Source of the DNA: Acidovorax sp. Root219
GTDB lineage: Bacteria > Pseudomonadota > Gammaproteobacteria > Burkholderiales > Burkholderiaceae_C
Reading direction: 5' to 3'
DNA length: 64,000 nt
Assembly (NCBI RefSeq): GCF_001428665.1
Contig: NZ_LMIJ01000023.1
Location: forward strand, 290,688 to 354,687
Shown here: piece after piece, positions 8,588 to 18,127 of the stretch
Layout: the number at the start of each line of letters is the position of its first letter
How positions within the stretch are numbered: the stretch's first letter is position 1
Notes under the pieces: generated by a model
What the model saw: only the letters and a program-made list of their open reading frames with translations
Told to the model about the DNA's origin: nothing
Databases searched by the model: none
Position numbers and translations under genes: made by a program

Positions 8588-9139
8588 ATGACCAAGGAAT
8601 TCTCAGTGGACCGGCTCGACGTCAAAGCGTTTGCTTTGGCCGGCGCGCGCCTGGCCGGCCATGATTCCCTTTTGAAGTATGAGCGCCTGGCCCAGGAGGC
8701 CCGGGGGCTGCACCCCGACCTGCTGGTGGACTGGCAGGCGCAGGGAGAGGTGCGCACGGCGCTTGGCGGCGCAGGCCAGGTGTGGCTGGTGCTCAAGGTG
8801 CGTGCGTCCTTTCCCATGGAGTGCCAGCGCTGCCTCACGCCGGTGGATGTGCCGCTGGAGGTGGACCGCGCGTTTCGCTTCGTGGCCGACGAGGCTACCG
8901 CCGAAGCCCTCGACGACGAGAGTGAAGAGGACTTGCTGGCAATGACCCGTGAGTTCGACCTGCACGAGTTGATCGAGGACGAGTTGCTCATGGCGCTGCC
9001 CGTGGTGCCCAAGCATGACGAGTGCCCGACGGCTGTGCCGCTGGCATCGACGGACGATGATTTCGAGGCGGCAAGCGCCGACAAGCCCAATCCTTTTGCA
9101 GCGTTGGCAGGCCTCAAGAAAGACCGCAAGGGACACTGA
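8588..9139 (+). CDS. yceD: YceD (DUF177) 23S rRNA accumulation protein
   Basis: A 183-residue DUF177 protein; YceD is needed for normal accumulation of large-subunit rRNA in E. coli and plants. The paired-cysteine motif MECQRCLTPV lies near residues 77-86. A conserved acidic stretch (DDESEEDL) and ELIEDELLMALPVVPKH follow, as usual for the family. It is the first gene of the rpmF-plsX-fab cluster. No Shine-Dalgarno sequence is seen, and the predicted promoter would make the message leaderless. Confidence 0.9.
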   Translation: MTKEFSVDRLDVKAFALAGARLAGHDSLLKYERLAQEARGLHPDLLVDWQAQGEVRTALGGAGQVWLVLKVRASFPMECQRCLTPVDVPLEVDRAFRFVADEATAEALDDESEEDLLAMTREFDLHELIEDELLMALPVVPKHDECPTAVPLASTDDDFEAASADKPNPFAALAGLKKDRKGH

Positions 9140-9237
9140 ATCCATTTGGGATATAATCGAGGGCTTCGCGCGAATCCCCTCGTGTCTTCTATGGGCTCAT
9201 CGCGTATTTACCAACCTATTTAAGACCAGGAGCCATC

Positions 9238-9420
9238 ATGGCCGTTCAGCAAAACAAAAAGTCCCCTTCCAAGCGCGGTATGCACCGTTCGCACAATGCC
9301 CTGAATGTGCCAGGCATTGCAGTGGAGCCCACCACCGGCGAAACCCATCTGCGCCACCACATCAGCCCCAACGGTTTCTACCGCGGCCGCCAGGTGCTCA
9401 AAAACAAGTCTGAAGCCTGA
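9238..9420 (+). CDS. rpmF: 50S ribosomal protein L32
   Basis: A 60-residue basic ribosomal protein of the large subunit. The N-terminus [20 protein letters not shown] is diagnostic of L32. The central zinc-ribbon cysteines seen in some L32 proteins are absent, as in many proteobacterial C-minus versions. AGGAG lies 5-10 bases upstream of the ATG. It sits between yceD and plsX in the conserved order, with a terminator-like hairpin directly downstream. Confidence 0.96.
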   Translation: MAVQQNKKSPSKRGMHRSHNALNVPGIAVEPTTGETHLRHHISPNGFYRGRQVLKNKSEA

Positions 9421-9434
9421 TCTTCAGTACCCTT

Positions 9435-9478
9435 CAAAGGCCCGTAGCTACGGATTCTGTAGCGCGGGCCTTTGTTTT
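9435..9478 (+). terminator. Rho-independent terminator after rpmF
   Basis: A two-part stem (CAAAGGCCCG with CGGGCCTTTG, inner GCTAC with GTAGC) is followed by TTTT. It begins 15 bases after the rpmF stop. It may trim or attenuate transcription into plsX, since no separate strong plsX promoter is obvious. Confidence 0.75.
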
Positions 9479-9528
9479 GACCGTTGTATCCATCTTCCGG
9501 CCAGCGCAGTTGGCCGGACAAGTCGCCC

Positions 9529-10584
9529 ATGATCACACTGGCTGTTGACTGCATGGGGGGCGATCACGGCCCCCGCGTCACGCTCGCGGCGTGCCGTCAG
9601 TTCCTTGGCAATCACCCGGATGCCCGCTTGCTGCTGGTCGGCCTGGCGGACAGCCTGAAGGATTTTTCCCATGACCGCGCCACCATCGTCCCCGCCACCG
9701 AGGTGGTGGCCATGGACGATCCGGTCGAGGTGGCCCTGCGCCGCAAAAAAGACTCTTCCATGCGCGTGGCCATCCAGCAGGTCAAGGATGGAACTGCGGG
9801 AGCGGCGGTTTCTGCTGGCAACACCGGTGCCCTGATGGCCATTGCGCGCTATCTGCTCAAGACCCTGGACGGCATCGACCGGCCTGCCATTGCCACCCAA
9901 TTGCCCAACAACCAGGGGCGCGCCACCACGGTGCTCGACCTGGGTGCCAATGTGGACTGCTCGGCAGAGCATCTGCTGCAGTTTGCGGTGATGGGTTCGG
10001 CCTTGGTGTCTGCCTTGCGCGATGATGGCGGCGAGCCCACCGTTGGGTTGCTCAATATTGGTGAAGAGATCATCAAAGGCAGCGAAGTCATCAAAAAAGC
10101 GGGTGAACTGTTGCGATCTGCTGCCGAAGCGGGCGATCTCAATTTCTACGGCAACGTCGAAGGCAATGACATCTTCAAGGGCACGGTGGACATCGTGGTC
10201 TGTGACGGATTTGTCGGCAACGTGGCGCTCAAGGCCAGCGAAGGGGTGGCTGCGATGGTGATAGGAGGGCTCAAAAATGAGTTTTCTCGCAACATTTTCA
10301 CAAAAGCTGCTGCTATCGTTGCCTATCCGGTGCTAAAGGCGCTCATGATCCGCATGGACTACCGGCGTTACAACGGCGCGGCACTTTTGGGGCTGCGCGG
10401 ACTGGTGTTCAAGAGCCATGGCTCGGCCGATGCCATGGCCTTCGAGCAGGCCTTGAACCGGGCGTATGATGCAGCCCGCAACAACCTGCTCGACCGTGTC
10501 CGGACCCGGATTGCGCATGCGGCGCCGCTCTTGGCCCCCGCCGATGCCCAGCCCAGGCCTGCTGCGGCGACGACGACACATTAA
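9529..10584 (+). CDS. plsX: Phosphate acyltransferase PlsX
   Basis: PlsX converts acyl-ACP to acyl-phosphate, the first step of the PlsX/PlsY route to phospholipids. The 351-residue protein starts [15 protein letters not shown], the family signature. AGNTGALMA and the C-terminal [12 protein letters not shown] and KSHGSADA blocks are clear. The ATG at 9529 was chosen because the 15 preceding codons are not conserved. It overlaps fabH by one base (TAATG), indicating coupling. Membrane-associated acting with PlsY is known of the family. Confidence 0.95.
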   Translation: MITLAVDCMGGDHGPRVTLAACRQFLGNHPDARLLLVGLADSLKDFSHDRATIVPATEVVAMDDPVEVALRRKKDSSMRVAIQQVKDGTAGAAVSAGNTGALMAIARYLLKTLDGIDRPAIATQLPNNQGRATTVLDLGANVDCSAEHLLQFAVMGSALVSALRDDGGEPTVGLLNIGEEIIKGSEVIKKAGELLRSAAEAGDLNFYGNVEGNDIFKGTVDIVVCDGFVGNVALKASEGVAAMVIGGLKNEFSRNIFTKAAAIVAYPVLKALMIRMDYRRYNGAALLGLRGLVFKSHGSADAMAFEQALNRAYDAARNNLLDRVRTRIAHAAPLLAPADAQPRPAAATTTH

Positions 10585-11561
10585 TGAGACGCTATTCCCG
10601 CATAACCGGCACTGGCAGCTATCTGCCACCGCGCCGGCTCACGAATGCCGACCTCGTGGCCGAGTTGGCCCGCGATGGCATCGAAACCTCGGACGAGTGG
10701 ATCGTTGAGCGCACGGGGATCCGGGCGCGGCATTTCGCCGCCCCTGATGTGACGGCCAGCGACCTGGGTCTCGAAGCTGCTCGCAATGCCTTGCAGGCTG
10801 CGGGCCTGCAAGCGCAGGACATCGACCTGATCATCGTCGCCACGTCCACGCCGGACATGGTGTTTCCCTCGGTCGCTTGCATCTTGCAGCACAAGCTGGG
10901 TGCCAATGGCTGCCCGGCGTTCGATGTGCAGGCCGTGTGCAGCGGTTTCGTCTATGCATTGGCCGTAGCCGATTCGATGATCCAGACCGGCGCGGCGAAC
11001 CGTGCCCTGGTGATTGGCGCCGAAGTCTTCAGCCGCATCCTCGACTTCAAGGACCGGACCACCTGCGTGCTGTTCGGTGATGGTGCCGGTGCCGTGGTGC
11101 TGGAGGCGTCCGAGACGCCCGGCATCCTGTCGAGCGACCTGCATGCCGATGGCAAGCATGTCGGCATCCTGTGCGTGCCGGGCAATGTCTCGGGTGGCCA
11201 GGTGCTGGGCGACCCGGTGCTCAAGATGGACGGCCAGGCCGTGTTCAAGCTGGCCGTGGGCGTGCTGGAAAAGGCCGCCCATGCCGCGCTGGCCAAGGCG
11301 GGCATGACCGAAGCCGATGTGGACTGGCTGATCCCCCACCAGGCCAACATACGCATCATGCAGGGCACGGCCCGCAAGCTCAAGCTGTCGATGGACAAGG
11401 TGGTGGTCACGGTGGACCAGCATGGCAACACCTCGGCAGCGTCGATTCCCCTGGCGCTCGACCATGCGGTGCGCAGCGGGCAGGTCAAGAAGGGTGAAAC
11501 GCTGCTTCTGGAAGGCGTGGGCGGTGGATTCACCTGGGGTGCCGTGCTCCTGAAGCTGTAG
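10584..11561 (+). CDS. fabH: 3-oxoacyl-ACP synthase III
   Basis: FabH condenses acetyl-CoA with malonyl-ACP to start fatty-acid synthesis. The 325-residue protein shows the catalytic cysteine in [11 protein letters not shown] (about residue 114), histidine in [11 protein letters not shown] and asparagine in [14 protein letters not shown], the Cys-His-Asn triad of type III ketosynthases. Length is standard. The start codon overlaps the plsX stop. A GC-rich dyad follows the stop before fabD but lacks a T-run. Confidence 0.96.
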   Translation: MRRYSRITGTGSYLPPRRLTNADLVAELARDGIETSDEWIVERTGIRARHFAAPDVTASDLGLEAARNALQAAGLQAQDIDLIIVATSTPDMVFPSVACILQHKLGANGCPAFDVQAVCSGFVYALAVADSMIQTGAANRALVIGAEVFSRILDFKDRTTCVLFGDGAGAVVLEASETPGILSSDLHADGKHVGILCVPGNVSGGQVLGDPVLKMDGQAVFKLAVGVLEKAAHAALAKAGMTEADVDWLIPHQANIRIMQGTARKLKLSMDKVVVTVDQHGNTSAASIPLALDHAVRSGQVKKGETLLLEGVGGGFTWGAVLLKL

Positions 11562-11618
11562 CCCGCCGCCTTTTGGGCGGCCTGCAGAACCCGATTCCTC
11601 TTATCTATCTGTGCTGGC

Positions 11619-12569
11619 ATGAAGTCATTTGCATTTGTTTTTCCCGGGCAGGGCTCGCAGTCGGTCGGCATGCTCGATGGCTGGGGTGGCCACCCTGCGG
11701 TTGCCGAGACCCTGCGTGAGGCCTCGGATGCCCTGGGCGAGGACATTGCCCTTTTGATCAAGGCAGGCCCCAAGGAGGCGCTGGCCCTGACCACCAACAC
11801 GCAGCCTGTGATGTTGGCCGCCGGTGTGGCGGCATGGCGCGTGTGGCGTGCCGAGGGTGGTGCGGCGCCCGTCGCGCTGGCTGGGCACTCGCTGGGTGAG
11901 TATTCGGCGCTGGTTGCGGCAGGTGTGCTGACGCTGTCGCAGGCTGCGCCCCTGGTGCGTCTGCGCGCTGCCGCCATGCAGGAGGCTGTGCCTGTGGGTA
12001 CCGGTGCCATGGCGGCCATTCTTGGCATGGATGCAGCCAAGGTCATCGCCGGTTGCGCCGAAGCGGTGGCCACATTTGGCCCTGGCAGCGCCGAGGTGGT
12101 GGAGGCCGTGAATTTCAACGACCCCATCCAGACCGTGATCGCCGGTACCAAGGCGGCGGTGGACAAGGCCTGCGAGGTGCTCAAGGCCGGCGGCGCCAAG
12201 CGTGCGCTGCTGCTGCCGGTGTCGGCGCCTTTCCATTCGAGCCTGATGAAGCCCGCAGCCGACAAGCTGCGCGAGGCCCTGGCTGCGGTGGTGCTGGCGG
12301 CGCCCGCCATTCCCGTGGTCAACAACGTGGATGTGGCAGTGCACAGCGATGCCGACGCGATCCGCGACGCCTTGGTGCGCCAGGCCTTTGGCGCCGTGCG
12401 CTGGGTGGAGTGCGTGCAGGCGCTCAAGGCGCGCGGCGTGACGCACATTGTGGAGTGTGGCCCCGGCAAGGTGCTGGCGGGTCTGACCAAGCGCATCGAC
12501 CCCGAGTTTGTCGGTGCTGCAGTATTTGACACGGCCTCGCTGGCCGAAGCACGGGAGTTGCTGGCATGA
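11619..12569 (+). CDS. fabD: Malonyl-CoA:ACP transacylase
   Basis: FabD loads malonate onto acyl carrier protein. The N-terminus FVFPGQGSQSVGM and the nucleophile motif GHSLGEYSAL (serine near residue 91) are diagnostic, and the C-terminal ECGPGKVLAGLTKRI block completes the family pattern. At 316 residues it is standard length. Its TGA overlaps the fabG ATG by four bases. Confidence 0.96.
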   Translation: MKSFAFVFPGQGSQSVGMLDGWGGHPAVAETLREASDALGEDIALLIKAGPKEALALTTNTQPVMLAAGVAAWRVWRAEGGAAPVALAGHSLGEYSALVAAGVLTLSQAAPLVRLRAAAMQEAVPVGTGAMAAILGMDAAKVIAGCAEAVATFGPGSAEVVEAVNFNDPIQTVIAGTKAAVDKACEVLKAGGAKRALLLPVSAPFHSSLMKPAADKLREALAAVVLAAPAIPVVNNVDVAVHSDADAIRDALVRQAFGAVRWVECVQALKARGVTHIVECGPGKVLAGLTKRIDPEFVGAAVFDTASLAEARELLA

Positions 12570-13312
12570 CGGATTCTGTTCAACCCACCCAGGTGGCCCT
12601 GGTCACTGGCGCATCGCGCGGCATTGGCGCGGCGATCGCGCTGGAGCTGGCCGTGCGCGGCTACCAGGTGGTCGGCACGGCCACTACCGATGACGGCGCT
12701 GCCCGCATTTCGGCGGCCCTGGCGGCCTACCCGGGCTCCAAGGGGGTCAATCTGAACGTGAACGACGGTGCGGCCATCGAGGCCACCATCGATGCCATCG
12801 TGAAACAGCAGGGTGGCCTGCACGTACTGGTGAACAACGCCGGCATCACGCGCGACACCCTGGCCATGCGCATGAAGGACGACGATTGGGATGCGGTGTT
12901 GGACACCAACCTCAAGGCGGTCTTTCGCGTGAGCCGCGCCGCCATCCGTCCCATGATGAAGCAGCGCTTCGGGCGCATCATCAGCATCACCAGCGTGGTC
13001 GGTGCATCGGGCAACCCAGGCCAGGCCAACTACGCGGCCGCCAAGGCCGGCGTGGCCGGCATGACGCGCGCATTGGCGCGTGAACTGGGCAGCCGCAGCA
13101 TCACGGTGAACTGCGTGGCCCCTGGATTCATCGAGACCGACATGACCGCCGGCCTGCCCGAAGAGCAGCAAAAAGCCCTGCAAACGCAGATCGCTTTGGG
13201 TCACCTTGGCAAGCCTTCGGACATCGCACACGCGGTCGCCTACCTCGCATCTCGCGAAGCGGGCTATGTGACCGGGCAGGAGTTGCATGTCAATGGCGGC
13301 ATGTACATGTAA
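12566..13312 (+). CDS. fabG: 3-oxoacyl-ACP reductase
   Basis: This NADPH-dependent short-chain dehydrogenase reduces 3-oxoacyl-ACP in each elongation cycle. The cofactor motif TGASRGIGAAIA is near residues 15-26 and NNAG near 90-93. The catalytic Ser in TSVVGASGNPGQ is followed by YAAAKAG with the Tyr-x3-Lys pair. At 248 residues it matches FabG length, and its place between fabD and acpP supports FabG over other SDR enzymes. Confidence 0.95.
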   Translation: MTDSVQPTQVALVTGASRGIGAAIALELAVRGYQVVGTATTDDGAARISAALAAYPGSKGVNLNVNDGAAIEATIDAIVKQQGGLHVLVNNAGITRDTLAMRMKDDDWDAVLDTNLKAVFRVSRAAIRPMMKQRFGRIISITSVVGASGNPGQANYAAAKAGVAGMTRALARELGSRSITVNCVAPGFIETDMTAGLPEEQQKALQTQIALGHLGKPSDIAHAVAYLASREAGYVTGQELHVNGGMYM

Positions 13313-13379
13313 TTATTGAAAGATAACGCCGGTTCATCCGGACGGCGGGCTGCTGAGGGGCTTCTCCTTAAGCGGCTAG

Positions 13380-13655
<276 letters not shown>

Positions 13656-13703
13656 GCCGGCGCACTGCGCCTGACTTGAGCGATCAGCAGAAGGTTTTTA
13701 CGC

Positions 13704-14948
13704 ATGAGCCGTCGTCGCGTTGTCGTGACCGGCCTGGGTTGCGTCAGCCCCGTGGGAAACACGGTGGCCGATGCCTGGGCCAATGTCCTCGCTGGAAATT
13801 CCGGCATTGACCTCATCACCAAGTTCGATGCGTCGAACTTTTCCTGCAAGATCGCAGGGGAGGTCAAGGGGCTTGACCTGGAGTCGTACATCAGCGCCAA
13901 GGACGCGCGCGCGATGGACGCCTTCATCCATTTCGGCATTGTCGCGGCAGCGCAGGCCATACAGGATGCCGGGCTGCCCACCGGAGAGGCGCTGGACGAC
14001 GAGTTCGCCACGCGCATCGCCTGCGTGATCGGATCCGGAATCGGCGGCCTGCCGCTGATCGAGGACACCCATGCCGAGCTGACCAACCGCGGACCACGGC
14101 GTATCACGCCGTTCTTCGTGCCGGCATCCATCATCAACATGGTGGCGGGCCATGTGTCCATGCGTTTTGGCTTCAAGGGCCCGAACCTGGCGGTGGTGAC
14201 CGCCTGCACGACGGGCCTGCACTGCATTGGCGAAGGCGGGCGCATGATCGAGTACGGCGATGCCGATGTGGTGGTCGCTGGCGGTACGGAATCGACGGTG
14301 TCCCCGTTGGGCATTGGTGGCTTTGCCGCGATGCGTGCGCTGTCCACCCGCAACGATGACCCCAAGACGGCGTCGCGCCCCTGGGACAAGGACCGTGACG
14401 GCTTCGTGCTGGGTGAGGGTGCGGGGGTGCTGGTGCTCGAAGAGTACGAGCACGCCAAGGCCCGTGGCGCCAAGATCTATGCCGAGCTCAGCGGCTTTGG
14501 CATGAGTGCCGATGCCGGGCACATGACCGCGCCGAACATGGACGGCCCGCGTCGCGCCATGATCAGCGCCATGCGCAATGCCGGCATCAATCCCGGCGAT
14601 GTGGGTTACCTGAACGCGCACGGAACCTCCACACCCCTGGGCGACCTCAACGAGACCAATGCCATCAAGGCGGCCCTCGGCGAAGCCGCATACAAGACGG
14701 TGATCAGTTCCACCAAGTCGATGACGGGCCACCTGCTCGGCGGGGCGGGCGGGATCGAAAGCGTGTTCACCGTGCTGGCACTGCACCACCAGAAGGTGCC
14801 GCCGACCATCAACCTGTTCAACCAGGATCCCGAGTGCGATCTCGATTACTGCGCCAACACGGCCCGTGATGTGAAGATGGACTATGCGCTCAAGAACAAC
14901 TTCGGCTTCGGTGGGACCAACGGTTCCCTGGTATTCAAGCGGGTTTGA
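13704..14948 (+). CDS. fabF: 3-oxoacyl-ACP synthase II
   Basis: FabF elongates acyl-ACP and controls chain length and unsaturation. The catalytic cysteine is in [15 protein letters not shown] (about residue 168), with histidines in [11 protein letters not shown] and [13 protein letters not shown], the Cys-His-His triad of elongating ketosynthases. At 414 residues it is full length. It is the last fab gene, followed by a hairpin at 14956-14983. Confidence 0.96.
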   Translation: MSRRRVVVTGLGCVSPVGNTVADAWANVLAGNSGIDLITKFDASNFSCKIAGEVKGLDLESYISAKDARAMDAFIHFGIVAAAQAIQDAGLPTGEALDDEFATRIACVIGSGIGGLPLIEDTHAELTNRGPRRITPFFVPASIINMVAGHVSMRFGFKGPNLAVVTACTTGLHCIGEGGRMIEYGDADVVVAGGTESTVSPLGIGGFAAMRALSTRNDDPKTASRPWDKDRDGFVLGEGAGVLVLEEYEHAKARGAKIYAELSGFGMSADAGHMTAPNMDGPRRAMISAMRNAGINPGDVGYLNAHGTSTPLGDLNETNAIKAALGEAAYKTVISSTKSMTGHLLGGAGGIESVFTVLALHHQKVPPTINLFNQDPECDLDYCANTARDVKMDYALKNNFGFGGTNGSLVFKRV

Positions 14949-14955
14949 CGGCTTG

Positions 14956-14990
14956 ATGCCAGTGCCCTTGCGGGTACTGGCATGCTGTTT
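14956..14990 (+). terminator. Terminator-like hairpin after fabF
   Basis: A 12-bp stem with one G-U pair (ATGCCAGTGCCC with GGGTACTGGCAT) closes a TTGC loop eight bases after the fabF stop. The T-run behind it is short (GCTGTTT), so termination may be partial. Confidence 0.6.
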
Positions 14991-15037
14991 GCGGCAAACT
15001 GCAGGACGATGATGCACCTGCATTCCCCCTCCTTTCC

Positions 15038-15541
15038 ATGAATTCCATGGCGCGCCAGGCCCCTGCCGTGCGCTTGCCCGTGCGGCGCAGCCGCGCCGTG
15101 GGCGCTGTGCTGGCCGCCGTGGCGCTGGCCGGTGCTGCGGTGCTTTGGGCCTGGTGGCTGCTGGGGGCCGGGCAGGGGCTGATCCCTGCACTGGCCGGTT
15201 CGAGCGCCTGGCTGGCCGCCGTGGCAGGTGCCTGGCACTGGTGGCTGGGCCAGTTTTGCGGAGAGTTGCATTGGGATGGCCAGCAGTGGTGGCTGGATGC
15301 GTTGCTTCCAGGAACCTCGCCGGTGATGCTGCAAGGTGCTCCAGAGGTGCAGTGGGACCTGCAAGGCCACTTGTGGGTATGCGTCCAGGAGGCGCAAGGC
15401 CGCCAGCGCTTCTGGCTATGGCTGGAGAGCCGCCAGCAGCCCGAGCGGTGGACCGATCTGCGCCGTGCGGTATATTCGCGCGCCGGAACGGGCACTGTGA
15501 GTGCCGGAGAGTTCGCGCCGATCCACAGCCGAGAGGCGTGA
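15038..15541 (+). CDS. YgfX (CptA)-like inner-membrane protein
   Basis: A 167-residue protein with two membrane segments (about residues 22-46 and 50-71) and a Trp-rich soluble tail. The tail pattern GELHWDGQQWWL, then RFWLWLESRQ, then RWTDLRRAVYSR lines up with E. coli YgfX, which has GRLRWQGQEW, LWLAADS and EWRDLRRILL (compared from memory). E. coli YgfX is described as a membrane toxin and cell-division inhibitor paired with SdhE; no sdhE-like gene lies beside this one. It ends 13 bases before rpoE and is probably co-transcribed with it. The start could also be the ATG at 15047. Confidence 0.65.
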   Translation: MNSMARQAPAVRLPVRRSRAVGAVLAAVALAGAAVLWAWWLLGAGQGLIPALAGSSAWLAAVAGAWHWWLGQFCGELHWDGQQWWLDALLPGTSPVMLQGAPEVQWDLQGHLWVCVQEAQGRQRFWLWLESRQQPERWTDLRRAVYSRAGTGTVSAGEFAPIHSREA

Positions 15542-15554
15542 ACCCAGAGATTCG

Positions 15555-16184
15555 ATGACAGCCCAAACGCCGCCTCCCACACCCGACAACAGCGATCTTC
15601 TCCTGGTGGAGCGCGCGGTGGCGGGCGATCAGCGGGCGTTCGAGCTGCTGGTCATCAAGTACCAGCGCCGTATCGAGCGCCTGATCGGCCGCATGGTGCG
15701 CGACACCGACATCATCCCGGACATCGCGCAGGAAACCTTCATCCGCGCCTACCGGGCCTTGCACCAGTTCCGGGGCGACGCCCAGTTCTATACCTGGCTG
15801 TACCGGATTGCCGTCAATACCGCCAAGAAGGCGCTGATGGACATGAAGCGCAACCCGGTGATTTCAGAAAATGCCTTGAGGGGCTCTGACGATGAAGATG
15901 AAACTTCTCGTGTCGGGCATGAACTAACCAGCGACGAGACCCCTGAAACGGTGCTGGCTGCCCAGGAAATCGCCCAGGCGGTAAATGCTGCCATGGAGGC
16001 GCTGCCCGAGGATTTGCGCCAGGCAGTGACGCTGCGCGAGATCGAGGGGCTCAGTTACGAAGAGATCGCTGCTGCCATGGGCTGCCCCATTGGCACGGTG
16101 CGGTCGCGTATTTTCCGCGCGCGGGAGGCGATTTCGGCCCGCGTGCGCCCGATGCTGGAAAACCAGACGGGCAAAAGGTGGTGA
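15555..16184 (+). CDS. rpoE: RNA polymerase sigma-E factor
   Basis: A 209-residue extracytoplasmic-function sigma factor. Region 2 includes DIAQETFIRAYRALHQF and FYTWLYRIAVNTAKKAL. Region 4 includes LREIEGLSYEEIAAAMGCPI with GTVRSRIFRARE, the -35 recognition helix. It directs the envelope-stress regulon and is held by RseA, encoded next. The ATG at 15555 gives the normal family N-terminus; upstream in-frame codons overlap the preceding gene. Confidence 0.95.
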   Translation: MTAQTPPPTPDNSDLLLVERAVAGDQRAFELLVIKYQRRIERLIGRMVRDTDIIPDIAQETFIRAYRALHQFRGDAQFYTWLYRIAVNTAKKALMDMKRNPVISENALRGSDDEDETSRVGHELTSDETPETVLAAQEIAQAVNAAMEALPEDLRQAVTLREIEGLSYEEIAAAMGCPIGTVRSRIFRAREAISARVRPMLENQTGKRW

Positions 16185-16242
16185 TGGTGCGGTGTACGGC
16201 AAGGGTAAAGCAGTGTCTGGTGACGGATATGCAGGTGAGACC

Positions 16243-16899
16243 ATGAACAATGATGTGATGACGACGAAGCGCGAACAGATTTCGGCGTTGGCCGATGGCC
16301 AGTTGCATGGCGATGCGTTTGCGGATGCCATCGCCTGCACAGGCGATGACGAAGGGCTGGCCACATGGCAGCTCTACCACCTGGTGGGTGATGTGCTGCG
16401 CTCGAACGAGCTGGCGCGTGCCGACAGTGGCAATGTGCTGCTCTCGCGCCTGCGCGAACAGATGGCCCAGGAGGCGCCGGTGCGGCGCCCGGCCGCGTTG
16501 GTACCCGAACCGGCCCTGGGTGTGGTGGCGCAAGCCCGGTTGCCTGCGGCCAATGCCTCGGTGTTCCGCTGGAAGATGGTGGCGGGGGTGGCCTCGCTGG
16601 CTGCCGTGGCGGCCATCGGGTGGTCTTCCGTCGGCATGCTGCAGGGCGGCAGCGGGGTTTCGGGGGCCCAGATGGCTTCTGTGGGAGCGCCTGTGATCCA
16701 GACTGCTCCGGCACCGCAGGGTGTCACGCAGTCGGGCTCCATGATCGCCGTGGCCGAGAACGAAGGCCAGCAGGTGATGATCCGCGATCCGCGCCTGGAC
16801 GAGCTCCTGGCGGCCCACAAGCAGTTTGGCAGCACGTCCGCGCTGCAGATGCCTGCGGGCTTCCTGCGCAATGCCACCTTTGCCACGCCCAGCCGCTGA
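16243..16899 (+). CDS. rseA: Anti-sigma-E factor RseA/MucA
   Basis: A 218-residue single-pass inner-membrane protein that sequesters sigma-E. The cytoplasmic N-terminal domain has the family pattern EQISALADGQL and WQLYHLVGDVLRS. One membrane segment follows near residues 110-130 (WKMVAGVASLAAVAAIGW), then a periplasmic tail that RseB and the site-1 protease would sense. The ATG at 16243 has AGGTGAG in front; longer frames run into rpoE. Its position after rpoE confirms the call. Confidence 0.9.
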   Translation: MNNDVMTTKREQISALADGQLHGDAFADAIACTGDDEGLATWQLYHLVGDVLRSNELARADSGNVLLSRLREQMAQEAPVRRPAALVPEPALGVVAQARLPAANASVFRWKMVAGVASLAAVAAIGWSSVGMLQGGSGVSGAQMASVGAPVIQTAPAPQGVTQSGSMIAVAENEGQQVMIRDPRLDELLAAHKQFGSTSALQMPAGFLRNATFATPSR

Positions 16900-16923
16900 A
16901 TTTGCCTGACCTGACGCGCCACA

Positions 16924-18015
16924 ATGGGATGGATCTCTGACTTTGCCCTGGCGCATGCCGCCGCACGGGTGTGGCGGCGTGCTGCGATCGCTGGCCTGGC
17001 CTTGTGGCTGTGCGCTGGCTTGTGGCCTGCTCCAGCGCATGCGCAGTCTGCGCAGAGTTCGGTAGCGTCCGCGTTGCCGCCCCTGTCTCCGGTGAGTCCC
17101 GTGCGCGACATCGGCCAGTGGATAGAGCGCATGCACCAGGCGCCCCGCAATCGCCCCTATGTCGGTACCTTCGTGGTGCTGTCCTCCTCGGGCGCGATGT
17201 TCAGCTCGCGCATCTGGAATGCCTGTGACGGCAAGCAGCAACTGGAGCGGGTGGATGGCCTGAGCGGCACGCCGCGCAAGGTGTTCCGGCGCGACGGTGA
17301 AGTGCGCACCTTCTTGCCAGAGGAGCGCACGGTGCGCACCGAGCGCGGTGACGCGCGCGGGCTGTTCCCGCAGTTGCCGTCGGTGCAGGGCACGTCCCTG
17401 GCCAGGCACTATGAGGCCCAGGTGCTGGGCCAGGAGCGCGTGGCCGGCCTGGATGCGGACGTGGTCTGGTTCAAGCCGCTGGATCCCCTGCGTTTCGGCT
17501 ACCGCATCTGGAGCGAAAAGGAGTCGGGCCTGGTGGTCAAGTTGCAGACCCTGGCGACCGATGGCCGGGTGCTGGAGCAGGCGGCCTTTTCCGAACTCGA
17601 CCTCAATGCCACCGTGCCTCTGGACAAGCTTTCGCGCATGATGGACGACGTATCGGGCTACAAGGTGATTGCCCCTGCGGCGGTGAAGACCACGGCGCTG
17701 GAAGAGGGTTGGCGCATGCGCCAGCCGGTGGCCGGCTTTGTGCCGCAAAGCTGCCACAAGAGGCTGGCGGCTGCGGGGCCCGCAGAGGCGTTGCCGGTGC
17801 TGCAGTGCCTGTACTCCGATGGCCTGGCGACTGTGTCGTTGTTCATCGAGCCCTTCGATGTGAAACGGCATGGCGCACAAGGCCAGTTGGGCAGTGTGGG
17901 CGCCACGCAGATGCTGGGCCAGCGCATGGCCTCCGATGCCTGGGTGACGGCCGTCGGTGAGGTGCCCATGCAGACGCTGCGCCTTTTCGTCGGTGCATTG
18001 GAGCGCGCGCGCTGA
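16924..18015 (+). CDS. rseB: Sigma-E regulator RseB/MucB
   Basis: A 363-residue periplasmic protein with an N-terminal signal sequence that ends in PAPAHAQ near residue 41. The MucB/RseB lipoprotein-binding fold is recognisable in RPYVGTFVVLSS, the RRDGEVRTFLPEERTV block and the C-terminal DGLATVSLFIEPF region. It shields RseA from proteolysis until lipids or lipopolysaccharide release it. It lies 24 bases after rseA and is followed by degP. Confidence 0.92.
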   Translation: MGWISDFALAHAAARVWRRAAIAGLALWLCAGLWPAPAHAQSAQSSVASALPPLSPVSPVRDIGQWIERMHQAPRNRPYVGTFVVLSSSGAMFSSRIWNACDGKQQLERVDGLSGTPRKVFRRDGEVRTFLPEERTVRTERGDARGLFPQLPSVQGTSLARHYEAQVLGQERVAGLDADVVWFKPLDPLRFGYRIWSEKESGLVVKLQTLATDGRVLEQAAFSELDLNATVPLDKLSRMMDDVSGYKVIAPAAVKTTALEEGWRMRQPVAGFVPQSCHKRLAAAGPAEALPVLQCLYSDGLATVSLFIEPFDVKRHGAQGQLGSVGATQMLGQRMASDAWVTAVGEVPMQTLRLFVGALERAR

Positions 18016-18127
18016 CCTGGCGCGGCGAACAGCCCTGGTACTGCGTGGTTTTCGGGAACCAAATGCAGGCCCGCCTCTTCACAGGCTGTGACACTCTTTT
18101 TCGCGTTCCCCACAATTTGAAAGGTCG

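Noticed and set aside
10266..10345. AT-richer patch in plsX resembling an inserted repeat
   Set aside because: The translation there ([20 protein letters not shown]) follows the normal PlsX family pattern, so it is coding sequence.
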